A stretch of 57,830 nucleotides of DNA from contig WHUB01000019.1 of assembly GCA_009377395.1 (NCBI GenBank), positions 754-58,583 on the forward strand, written 5' to 3'. The position numbers and the translations under genes were made by a program. Source of the DNA: Actinophytocola sp. GTDB taxonomy: Bacteria; Actinomycetota; Actinomycetes; Mycobacteriales; Pseudonocardiaceae. The notes under the pieces were generated by a model. The model searched no databases and had not been told where the DNA came from. It saw only the letters and a list, made by a program, of their open reading frames with translations. How positions within the stretch are numbered: position 1 is the first letter of the stretch; each line of letters opens with the position of its first letter. Below are positions 17,061 through 24,396 of the stretch, one piece after another.

Positions 17061-18572
17061 ATGGTGCGAACCCCCGTGCCGTCGCTGCCGAGCACATTGC
17101 CGGAGGTCAAGGTCGCTGCCGGCGTGCGGCGGGGGGTTCCGATCGCCCTGCTCACGGTGCCCTTCGACGCGAAGAGCGACACGACACCGGTCAACGGTGA
17201 CTCGGCGCGGTCGGCGCACGGCACGCCGCTGCCGGAGTCGGCGCGGCCCGCCGGTGTGGTGACCGGCGAGGCGGGCGAGATCCATCCGCTGCGCGGTGCG
17301 GCGCGCTGGCTGCTCGGGCTCGGCAGCGCCACCGACGCGGCCAACTGGCGGGCGGCGGGCGCCGCGCTGGTACGCGCGATCAACGCCGACATCGCCGCGC
17401 ACGACGACGCCGGAACGACGGCGTCGCGCTCGGTGCAGGTCGAGCTGCCCGCCGACGCCGGCCCGGCCTGCGTCACCGGCTTCGTCGTCGGGTTCTGTCT
17501 CGGCGGCTACCGGCTCACCGTGACCGAGCAACCGCAGCCGCCTCGGGCCGACACCCTGTTGCTCGTCACCGGCGACGACCGGCTCGCCGATGTCGCCGCG
17601 ACAGCGCGAGAGCTGGCCGAGGCGACCTCGCTCGCGCGCGACCTGGCCAACACTCCCTCCAACGTCAAAACCCCGGACTGGCTCGCCGTCACCGCCGCCG
17701 AGGTGCTGGCCGACGTGCCGGGCCTCGACGTCGAGGTCCGCGACAACGACTGGCTCACGGCCAACGGCTTCGGCGGCATGCTCGCCGTCGGCGGCGGCTC
17801 GGCGAGCGAGCCGCGGCTGATCGAGCTGAGCTACCGGCCGCCCGGCGCGACCACCACGCTGCTGCTCATCGGCAAGGGCATCACCTTCGACACCGGCGGG
17901 CTCTCACTGAAGCCCTCCGACGGCATGCATCTCATGCGCACCGACATGTCCGGCGCAGCGGCCGTGATCGGGGCGGTCCGCGCCATCGCGCGTCGCGGCA
18001 TCGACGTCGCGGTCGAGGCGCTGATCCCGGCCGCCGAGAACCACGTGTCCGGCTCCGCCTACCGGCCGGGCGACGTCGTGCGGCACTACGGCGGCAGGAC
18101 GACCGAGATCAGCAACACCGACGCCGAGGGCAGGATCGTGATGGCCGACGCGCTGGCGTACGGCATCGAGCGGTTCGCGCCGGACGCCGTCGTCGACGTC
18201 GCGACGCTGACCGGCGCGATGAAGGTGGCGCTTGGGCTGCGCACTGGCGGGGTGTTCGCGACGACCGACGAGCTGGCGCAGCGGGTGCGCGACGCGGGCG
18301 CGCGCGTCGGCGAATTGTGGTGGCGGATGCCGCTGCTCGCCGCGCACGAGACCGCGGTGCGCGGCCGGCTGGCCGACGTCCGGCAGTGCCCGGAAGGACC
18401 GGGCGGGGTCACGGCGGCGCTGTTCCTGCGCGAGTTCACCGGTGGCCTGCCGTGGGCGCATCTCGACATCGCGGGCCCCGCCAGGGCCGACAAGACCTAT
18501 GACGAGGTCACGCCCGGCGGCACCGGCTTCGCCGCCCGCACCCTGGTCGAACTCGTCGCCGCCTACGCCTGA
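17061..18572 (+). CDS. pepA: Leucyl aminopeptidase PepA (M17)
   Basis: Cytoplasmic two-metal aminopeptidase of 503 residues. The N-terminal domain is variable. The C-terminal catalytic domain begins about residue 190 and contains GKGITFDTGGLSLKPSDGM with the first metal lysine and aspartate, MRTDMSGAAAVIGA, and the hallmark NTDAEGRIVMADALAY. It cleaves N-terminal leucine and related residues, mainly in protein and peptide turnover. ATG at 17061 follows the DUF3117 stop by 29 bp. It ends just before a tandem-plus-inverted 22-bp repeat. Confidence 0.94.
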   Translation: MVRTPVPSLPSTLPEVKVAAGVRRGVPIALLTVPFDAKSDTTPVNGDSARSAHGTPLPESARPAGVVTGEAGEIHPLRGAARWLLGLGSATDAANWRAAGAALVRAINADIAAHDDAGTTASRSVQVELPADAGPACVTGFVVGFCLGGYRLTVTEQPQPPRADTLLLVTGDDRLADVAATARELAEATSLARDLANTPSNVKTPDWLAVTAAEVLADVPGLDVEVRDNDWLTANGFGGMLAVGGGSASEPRLIELSYRPPGATTTLLLIGKGITFDTGGLSLKPSDGMHLMRTDMSGAAAVIGAVRAIARRGIDVAVEALIPAAENHVSGSAYRPGDVVRHYGGRTTEISNTDAEGRIVMADALAYGIERFAPDAVVDVATLTGAMKVALGLRTGGVFATTDELAQRVRDAGARVGELWWRMPLLAAHETAVRGRLADVRQCPEGPGGVTAALFLREFTGGLPWAHLDIAGPARADKTYDEVTPGGTGFAARTLVELVAAYA

Positions 18573-18576
18573 TTCA

Positions 18577-18687
18577 CCGCGAGTCCCACGTTGTTGTGCC
18601 GCGAGTCCCACGTTCCGGTGCCGCGAGTCCCACGTTGCCGTGCCGCGAGTTCCCGGGACTCGCGGCACCAGAGCCCGGGACTCGCGG
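18577..18687. repeat. 22-bp tandem repeat turning into inverted copies
   Basis: CCGCGAGTCCCACGTT occurs at 18577, 18599 and 18621 and partially at 18643, a 22-bp period. The fourth unit runs into CCCGGGACTCGCGG at 18652-18665 and again at 18674-18687, the reverse orientation with the same 22-bp step. The whole can fold into a strong hairpin. It lies five bases after pepA and before an MFS gene and probably serves as terminator. It is not a CRISPR array: the units are almost contiguous and spacers are only six bases. Confidence 0.85.
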
Positions 18688-18740
18688 CTGTCTGATCGGG
18701 CACAACCGGAGCCCCAAATAGTTAGCAATGCGTAATATCG

Positions 18741-20000
18741 GTGGGCGTGGTCACCACTGACACCCGCGCCGCCGCGCGCTACCTGACGCTGGCGGTCGCC
18801 GCCGCCGGGATCGCGTCGTTCGCGCTGCTCTACGCGCCGCAGCCGGTACTGCCGGAGATCGCCGACGCCTACCGCATCGACCCGGGCACGGCCTCGCTCG
18901 CGGTCAGTGTCGCCACCGGCGGGCTCGCCGTCGCGGTGCTGCCCATCGCGACGCTGTCCGAGATCATCGGCAGGCGGCGGGTCATCGTCGTGTCGCTGGT
19001 GTCCTCGGTGCTGCTCGGCCTGCTGCTGCCGTTCGCGCCGAGCTACCCAGTGCTGCTCGGGCTGCGGGCGCTGCAAGGCGTCGCGATCGCCGGGTTCCCC
19101 GGGGTCGCGGCCGCGTTCCTGGTGGAGAAGCTGGGCGGGCGCGGCGTCGCCGCCGCGGTGGGCGCCATGGTCGCGGGCAACACCGTCGGCGGCATGCTCG
19201 GCAGGCTCGCCACCGGCTTCACCACCGACTGGCTCGGCTGGCAGCTCTCGATGGGGTCGGCCGCCGTGCTCGCGCTCGGCTGCGCTTCGGTCGCGCTGGT
19301 CTCGCTGCGCGCCGAGCGTCGCAGGGCCGGGCCGTGCCAACGGGTGCGCAGCAGCGGACGCGGCGCGCTCACCGGCATCGGAACCGCGCTGCGGCAACCG
19401 CTGTTGCTCGCCCAGTACGGCGTCGCGCTGCTGGGCATGGGCTCGTTCGTCGCGCTCTACAACGCGGCCGCGTTCCGGCTGACCTCGGAGCCGCTCAACC
19501 TCACGCCCGCGGTGGCGTCGCTGGTCTTCCTCGCCTACGCCATGGGCGCCGTGTCGTCCTCGTTCGCGGGCCGCCTCGTCGGCCGCTTCGGCCGGGTGCG
19601 CTCGCTGATCGGCGCGCTGGTGACCATGGCGGCCGGTGCGGCGATCACGCTGTCGACGTCGTTGTGGCTGGTCGTGGCCGGGTTCGTGGTGCTGACCGGC
19701 GGGTTCTTCGCCGCCCACGCGGTGTCGATCGGCTGGACGGCGTTCGCGGCCGACCCGGCGGGCAGGGGACAGGCGTCCGGGCTGTACACGCTGGGCTACT
19801 ACGTCGGCAGCAGTGTCGGCGGCACCGTGGGCACTGTGGTGTACGCGGCGGCGGGCTGGGGCGCCGTGGTCGGCCTCGTCGCGGCCTGGCTGACCGTCGC
19901 CGGGGTGGGCGTGCTCGCGGTGCGCGGCCGGGAGCCGAGCGCTACGCCAGCCGTGACGCGGCGAGCAGGCCACCGGAGACCGGCAGCATCGCGGGCATGA
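18741..20000 (+). CDS. MFS transporter (YnfM/AraJ-like 12-helix)
   Basis: Major facilitator protein of 419 residues with twelve hydrophobic segments. The conserved loop signature between helices 2 and 3 is SEIIGRRRVIVVS, and a second-half equivalent is GRLVGRFGRVRSLIG. It belongs to the drug/metabolite efflux type of MFS; substrate is unknown. The C-terminal about 20 residues after the last helix are basic and lie in the 59-bp overlap with the convergent methyltransferase gene, so this tail is probably not functional sequence. GTG starts at 18741, 18747 or 18750 are possible. Confidence 0.85.
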   Translation: MGVVTTDTRAAARYLTLAVAAAGIASFALLYAPQPVLPEIADAYRIDPGTASLAVSVATGGLAVAVLPIATLSEIIGRRRVIVVSLVSSVLLGLLLPFAPSYPVLLGLRALQGVAIAGFPGVAAAFLVEKLGGRGVAAAVGAMVAGNTVGGMLGRLATGFTTDWLGWQLSMGSAAVLALGCASVALVSLRAERRRAGPCQRVRSSGRGALTGIGTALRQPLLLAQYGVALLGMGSFVALYNAAAFRLTSEPLNLTPAVASLVFLAYAMGAVSSSFAGRLVGRFGRVRSLIGALVTMAAGAAITLSTSLWLVVAGFVVLTGGFFAAHAVSIGWTAFAADPAGRGQASGLYTLGYYVGSSVGGTVGTVVYAAAGWGAVVGLVAAWLTVAGVGVLAVRGREPSATPAVTRRAGHRRPAASRA

Positions 20001-20592
20001 GCCGCTCGTCGGCCGCGACCGACCTGGCGACCTCACGCAGCGCGAGCGTGTCCTGGTCCCGGCGGGTGGGCTCCGACAGCCTGCCCTGCGCGAAGATGTC
20101 GTTGAACACGATCACGCCGCCCGGCCGCAGCAGCTCGACGCCCTGCTCGTAGTAGTGCGGGTACTCCGGCCGCGCCGCGTCGACGAAAACCAGGTCGTAG
20201 CCGCCCGAGGTGAGCCGGGGCAGCACGTCGACCGCGCGGCCCATGATCAGTCGCGTCCTGCTGCCGCCGAACCCGGCGTCGGCGAACGTGGTGCGGGCTG
20301 CCCGGTGGAACTCCGGCTCGATGTCGATCGAGGTCAGCACGCCGTCCTGGGCCATGCCGTGCAGCAGGTAGAGGCCGCTGACCCCGGCGCCGGTGCCGAT
20401 CTCGACGACGGCGCGGGCGCCGAGCGTCGCGGTGAGAAACCGCAGCGTCGAGCCGACGGCGGGCGCGACCGTCCGGCAGCCGAGCTCATCGGCTCGCGCC
20501 CGCGCCGCGAGCAGCATCTCGTCGTCGGGCAGGTACCCGTCGAGATACTCGGCGAACGTCGGCTGCGTGGTCGGTTCGGTCTCGGGACTCAC
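19942..20592 (-). CDS. Class I SAM-dependent O-methyltransferase
   Basis: Catechol-O-methyltransferase-type enzyme of 216 residues: VVEIGTGAGVSGLYLLHGM is the SAM-binding loop, LTSIDIEPEFHRAAR the second strand, and YDLVFVDAARPEYPHYYEQ the metal/substrate region. In mycobacteria the homologous gene (Rv1220c) also lies back to back with sigE, so the divergent arrangement is conserved. The substrate is unknown. It overlaps the convergent MFS gene by 59 bp at its 3' end. Confidence 0.9.
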   Translation of the reverse strand: MSPETEPTTQPTFAEYLDGYLPDDEMLLAARARADELGCRTVAPAVGSTLRFLTATLGARAVVEIGTGAGVSGLYLLHGMAQDGVLTSIDIEPEFHRAARTTFADAGFGGSRTRLIMGRAVDVLPRLTSGGYDLVFVDAARPEYPHYYEQGVELLRPGGVIVFNDIFAQGRLSEPTRRDQDTLALREVARSVAADERLMPAMLPVSGGLLAASRLA

Positions 20593-20737
20593 ACGGGCAG
20601 GTTAGCCCCGCACGCCAGGCGGGGCCGTAACGGTGCGCTCCGACGCGCCGACAAAGCCCGTACATCTCTCAGGTTGTTCTCAGGGCCATCTCACCAAAAC
20701 CGTAAGGAGAACGGCCAGAGTGAGTCTCAATCGTCGC

Positions 20738-20764
20738 GGGAACAACGGCGAGGGATTGCTCGTT
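20738..20764 (+). promoter_or_regulatory. ECF-type (SigE-like) promoter of sigE
   Basis: GGGAAC at 20738-20743, then 17 bases, then CGTT at 20761-20764. This matches the GGAAC-N16/17-CGTT/GTT pattern used by stress ECF sigma factors of the SigE/SigR type. Transcription would begin near 20770, placing a GGGAG ribosome site (20774-20778) and ATG at 20786 just downstream. The fit suggests that SigE drives its own transcription. Confidence 0.6.
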
Positions 20765-20785
20765 GGAGTAGTTGGGAGATCGCTG

Positions 20786-21412
20786 ATGCAGGCGCATCAC
20801 GAGCCGCGAAGGAGCCAGATGTCGGCATCGATGGCGCAGGGGACCTCACCCGCTGCGGTGACAGCGGACGACGCGGCCTGGACGCCGCCGTCGTGGGACG
20901 AGGTCGTGCGTACCCACGCGTCCCGCGTGTACCGGCTCGCCTACCGGCTCAGCGGCAACCCGCACGACGCGGAGGACCTCACCCAGGAGACGTTCATCCG
21001 GGTGTTCCGCAACCTCTCGTCGTACAAGCCGGGCACGTTCGAGGGCTGGCTGCACCGCATCACCACCAACCTCTTCCTCGACATGGCGCGCAGGCGGCAG
21101 CGGGTGCGCATGGAGGGGCTGCCTGACGACACCGACCGCATCGTCGGTGACGACCCGAGCCCGGAGCAGGTCTTCTCCGACACGCATCTCGATCCCGACC
21201 TGCAGGCCGCGCTCGACGAGCTGCCGCCCGAGTTCCGCGCCGCTGTCGTGCTCTGTGACGTCGAGGGCCTCTCCTACGAGGAGATCGGTGCCACTCTGGG
21301 CGTCAAACTTGGTACCGTACGCAGCAGAATTCACCGTGGCCGCCAGGCTCTGCGCGCGTCGCTCGAACGGCGCAAGGAGTCGCAAGGGGAGACGATGAGG
21401 GCGAAGGCATGA
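20786..21412 (+). CDS. sigE: ECF RNA polymerase sigma factor SigE
   Basis: Extracytoplasmic-function sigma factor of 208 residues that directs RNA polymerase to envelope-stress genes. Region 2 spans [27 protein letters not shown] to the -10 recognition segment [18 protein letters not shown]. Region 4 is [48 protein letters not shown] at 20786 is chosen for its GGGAG site and fit to the promoter; ATG at 20819 with AAGGAG is an alternative, and multiple starts are known for mycobacterial sigE. The stop overlaps the rseA start (ATGA). Confidence 0.94.
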   Translation: MQAHHEPRRSQMSASMAQGTSPAAVTADDAAWTPPSWDEVVRTHASRVYRLAYRLSGNPHDAEDLTQETFIRVFRNLSSYKPGTFEGWLHRITTNLFLDMARRRQRVRMEGLPDDTDRIVGDDPSPEQVFSDTHLDPDLQAALDELPPEFRAAVVLCDVEGLSYEEIGATLGVKLGTVRSRIHRGRQALRASLERRKESQGETMRAKA

Positions 21413-22071
21413 CGCAGTCGCGTGCCGAAGGTCCCGGCGGGCAGGAGCAGCTAGGGCGCTCCGGGTCCTGGCAGTTGCCGGAGTCGCATCTGCTGCCCGA
21501 CGCGGTCGTCGCGTTCGTCGACGGGGAGCTGTCGCCGGGAGCGCGGGAGCGCGCCGCGACCCACATCATGCGCTGCCAGAACTGCGCCGCCGACGTCGGC
21601 GCGCAGCGGCAGGCCCGCGCGGCGGTGCACGACTCGCAGGTGCCAGCCATGCCCGCCGGCCTGCTCGCCTCGCTCAGCTCCATCCCCGACACCGCCGAGA
21701 TCTCATCCGGGCCCGACAACCTCGCCGTGACGGCGGACGGTCAGCTCGTCGCCGTGCAGCGGCCGGACAAGCCGCAGCCGGGCACGACGCTCGGCTCGAC
21801 ACGGCTCGGTTCGAGCACGCCGCTCGGCGCCGTCGGCATGGGCAACGGCCGCAAGCCAGGCAGGCGGACCGCGCAGGGCGCGGGTGTCGTCGTCTCCGGC
21901 CTCGTGCTCTCCGCGCTCGCGTTCACCCTCACCGCCCAGGACGGCGGCGCACCGACGCGTTCCGCCGGATCCGGCGGCGGCAGCGGCACCGGCCTGACGC
22001 CCGTGCACTACACCAGCGGGACGGCCGCGACGGCGAGGACCGCCGAGCATGCCCGGGGACCGCAACGCTGA
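21409..22071 (+). CDS. rseA: Anti-sigma-E factor RseA (zinc-binding)
   Basis: Anti-sigma factor of 220 residues. The zinc-binding ZAS motif is H-x3-C-x2-C at HIMRCQNC (about residue 52), preceded by [17 protein letters not shown]. It binds SigE and holds it inactive. A moderately hydrophobic segment, [20 protein letters not shown] (about 165-184), may be a single membrane span, followed by a glycine/serine-rich tail; this makes it longer than the soluble mycobacterial RseA (inference). Coupled to sigE by ATGA. Confidence 0.9.
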   Translation: MTQSRAEGPGGQEQLGRSGSWQLPESHLLPDAVVAFVDGELSPGARERAATHIMRCQNCAADVGAQRQARAAVHDSQVPAMPAGLLASLSSIPDTAEISSGPDNLAVTADGQLVAVQRPDKPQPGTTLGSTRLGSSTPLGAVGMGNGRKPGRRTAQGAGVVVSGLVLSALAFTLTAQDGGAPTRSAGSGGGSGTGLTPVHYTSGTAATARTAEHARGPQR

Positions 22072-22107
22072 CTTCACCGCCGCAGCGGCACACTGGGGGC
22101 TGAGTGA

Positions 22108-22202
22108 GCGCGCGTGCGCGCGCATATGCCAAGAAGACCGAAAGTAAGACGACTGGCATACTCGCTCGACCAGCCGGTCCGGCTTGGTTTCGGTCGGATT
22201 GG
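22108..22202 (+). promoter_or_regulatory. htrA leader with alternating tract and competing inverted repeats
   Basis: Bases 22108-22129 are strictly alternating purine/pyrimidine (GC-rich then ATAT), a sequence able to form Z-DNA. Next, TATGCCA (22125-22131) is complementary to TGGCATA (22154-22160). An overlapping longer stem pairs GACCGAAA (22136-22143) with TTTCGGTC (22188-22195) and extends to CCAA/TTGG. The two stems share bases and cannot form together. This is the whole spacer between rseA and htrA and is less GC-rich than its surroundings. Confidence 0.4.
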
Positions 22203-22235
22203 TATCTACCGGCACAGTGGCATGTTCGGGGAGCG

Positions 22236-23765
22236 ATGAGCGACAACTCGCAGCAGCCCGACCGGCCGGACGGCCGGCAGGGCGAGCAGGGAGTCTCGCG
22301 GGGGCCACAGCCGCCTGCGGCCGACCCCGCCGCTGTGGTGTTCGGCCGCCCGGCGGGTGTCGAGGGTCCGTTCGACCCCCGGCAGTGGGACGACGCCCGT
22401 TCCGAGCAGCCGTCGCAGGCCGCGCAGCCACCCGCCTCGCTCGCCGAGGCGTTCTCCCGGGACGCGTCGGACGACGGCGTGCTGCTGCAACGGTCGCCGG
22501 GGGAGGACGTCGGCGAGAGCGGCGGCACGAGCGGTAACGGCGCAAGCCCGCTGTGGGGGTCCGCGACCGACCCGTGGCGTAACCCCGGCGCCGGTGCCGT
22601 GCTGGGCACCCCCGCGCTGCCCCAGGACACCGCCGAGCCCGCGGCGGAGCCGGTCCGGCAGGACAGGGCGTTCAGCCTGTCCGAGGTCGTCTTCGGCGGC
22701 AGGCTGCGGGTGAGTGCGCTGGTCGTCCTCGCCGTCGCGGTGCTGGTCGTGGGGTCTCTCGGCGGGGTGCTCGGCTGGTTCCTCACCAGCCAGGGCAACC
22801 AGCTCACGAGGGACGTCACGCTGGCCCAGGTGGACAGGGCGGTCGAGCGCCCACCGGGCTCGGTCGCCAACACGGTCGCGAAGGTGTCGCCCGCCGTGGT
22901 GTCGGTCGAGGTCACCTCGGGGCAGGTCGGCAGCGTCGGGTCCGGTGTGGTGATCGACCGCGACGGCTACATCGTCACCAACGACCACGTGATCGCCGCC
23001 GCCAAGTCCAACCCTAACGCCAAGATCACGGCGGTGTTCACCGACGGCAGCCGGGTCGAGGCGAAACTGGTCGGCTCCGATCCGAAGACCGACCTCGCCG
23101 TGCTCAAGGTCAACGTCAGGAACCCGACGGTGATCCAGCTGGGGACCTCGGAGCGGCTGCGGCCGGGTGACAGCGTCATGGCCGTCGGGTCGCCGTTCGG
23201 GCTGGAGAACACCGTCACCGTCGGGATCGTGAGCGCCTTGCACCGGCCGGTTACCGCGCCGTCCGAGAGCGGCGGGACGCAGGTGACCTACGACGCCATC
23301 CAGACCGACGCCGCGATCAATCCCGGCAACTCCGGCGGCGCGCTGGTCGACAAGAACGGCGCGCTGGTCGGCATCAACTCGCTGATCAGAACGGTCGGCG
23401 CCGGCGGGCAGGGCGGCAGCATCGGGCTCGGCTTCGCCATCCCGGTCGACGACGTCGTCAAGATCGCGGAGGCGCTGATCGCCAACGGCGAGGTCGCGCA
23501 CCCGGCCCTCGGCGTCAGCGCGGCCTCGGTCGCGGCGAGTTCGTCGGCGGGCGCGCGGGTGAACGCCGTCGCGCCGGGCGGTCCCGCGCAGCGAGCCGGG
23601 ATCGAGGAGGGCGACGTCATCGTGCAGGTCGGTGACCGTAGGGTGCGCAACGCCGCCGAGCTCACCGTCGCGGTGCGCGAACATCGCGTCGGCGAGCTGA
23701 CCCAGGTCAAGCTCGTCCGTGGTGGACGGGAACTGGTCGTTGACGTCAAGCTGGGGTCTGACTGA
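22236..23765 (+). CDS. htrA: Membrane-anchored HtrA/DegP-type serine protease
   Basis: Protease of 509 residues with a long disordered cytoplasmic part (about 1-155), one membrane helix (about 162-185, VLAVAVLVVGSLGGVLGWFL), an extracytoplasmic trypsin-like domain and a C-terminal PDZ domain (about 410-505). The catalytic triad is visible: H251 in TNDHV, D286 in KTDLAVL and S366 in NPGNSGGAL. It degrades or refolds damaged envelope proteins and is a typical SigE-regulon member. ATG at 22236 is preferred; the frame is open upstream but without homologous sequence. The order sigE-rseA-htrA-tatB is conserved. Confidence 0.93.
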   Translation: MSDNSQQPDRPDGRQGEQGVSRGPQPPAADPAAVVFGRPAGVEGPFDPRQWDDARSEQPSQAAQPPASLAEAFSRDASDDGVLLQRSPGEDVGESGGTSGNGASPLWGSATDPWRNPGAGAVLGTPALPQDTAEPAAEPVRQDRAFSLSEVVFGGRLRVSALVVLAVAVLVVGSLGGVLGWFLTSQGNQLTRDVTLAQVDRAVERPPGSVANTVAKVSPAVVSVEVTSGQVGSVGSGVVIDRDGYIVTNDHVIAAAKSNPNAKITAVFTDGSRVEAKLVGSDPKTDLAVLKVNVRNPTVIQLGTSERLRPGDSVMAVGSPFGLENTVTVGIVSALHRPVTAPSESGGTQVTYDAIQTDAAINPGNSGGALVDKNGALVGINSLIRTVGAGGQGGSIGLGFAIPVDDVVKIAEALIANGEVAHPALGVSAASVAASSSAGARVNAVAPGGPAQRAGIEEGDVIVQVGDRRVRNAAELTVAVREHRVGELTQVKLVRGGRELVVDVKLGSD

Positions 23766-23815
23766 CGCTGGCATGCGCCGGTAAGCTGAGTGTGTCCGAG
23801 TGATGGAGGGTCCGA

Positions 23816-24217
23816 GTGTTCGAGAACATAGGCATGTCGGAGATCCTCGTGTTGCTCGTCGCGGCGCTGTTCATCCTCGGTCCGGAGCGGCTGCCGGAGG
23901 CCGCGGCGTGGCTCGGTCGTAGCCTGCGCAAGATCAGGGAGTTCGCCACCGGCGCGCGGGACCAGCTTCGCGACGAGATGGGCCCGGAGTTCGACGAGTT
24001 CCGCAAGCCGATCCAGGATCTGCGAAGTCTGCGTAGCTTCGACCCGAAGCGCGCGGTGACCCAGCATCTGTTCGACGGCGACGAGGACCCGCTCGGGATG
24101 AACGACAACGGCACCGGCAAGTCAGCCAGTGGCAGTGCTGGCGGCAACGGCGCCGCGCGCGTCCACGACTCCCTCACCCCCGGCGAAAAGCCCCCCATCG
24201 ACCCCGACGCCACGTAA
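23816..24217 (+). CDS. tatB: Sec-independent protein translocase TatB
   Basis: Component of the twin-arginine translocase that receives folded substrates at the membrane. The protein has 133 residues: a short N-terminal membrane helix (about 7-22, [21 protein letters not shown] with the GPERLP hinge), an amphipathic helix [19 protein letters not shown] and a flexible acidic tail. The length and tail fit TatB rather than TatA. GTG at 23816 follows GGAGGG. It is 50 bp after htrA. Confidence 0.93.
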   Translation: MFENIGMSEILVLLVAALFILGPERLPEAAAWLGRSLRKIREFATGARDQLRDEMGPEFDEFRKPIQDLRSLRSFDPKRAVTQHLFDGDEDPLGMNDNGTGKSASGSAGGNGAARVHDSLTPGEKPPIDPDAT

Positions 24218-24242
24218 CCACCCGGACGGCGTAGCGGCGAGC

Positions 24243-24379
24243 GTCGTGTCCTGCTTTCGTGCCGTTGTGTCCCACGTTCAGACCGCCGTGTTCGGCATTC
24301 ACGACGTCGTGCCACGCCCGCGACCGCCGAACACGGCGGCAGGAAAGCAGGACACAACGCCCTGAGTGTGGGACACGAC
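24243..24379. repeat. Nested inverted repeat between tatB and mrp
   Basis: Perfect arms: GTGTCCTGCTTTC (24246-24258) with GAAAGCAGGACAC (24343-24355), and CCGCCGTGTTCGGC (24283-24296) with GCCGAACACGGCGG (24326-24339). Outer GTCGTGTCC (24243-24251) pairs with GGACACGAC (24371-24379), and CGTTGTGTCC (24263-24272) pairs with GGACACAACG (24350-24359), which competes with the first arm. It lies between the convergent tatB and mrp genes and is probably a bidirectional terminator or mobile palindrome. It shares TCCCACGTT with the repeat after pepA. Confidence 0.8.
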
Positions 24380-24396
24380 CGCAGGGCGCTGCGGAT

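Noticed and set aside
18577..18687. CRISPR array
   Set aside because: Units of 16 bp with six-base gaps, orientation switch and no cas genes; it is a tandem/inverted repeat.
17904..20036. Very long antisense open frame (over 700 codons) across pepA, spacer and MFS gene
   Set aside because: High-GC DNA keeps the third frame open; the product is low-complexity arginine/glycine/alanine-rich and antisense to well-supported genes.
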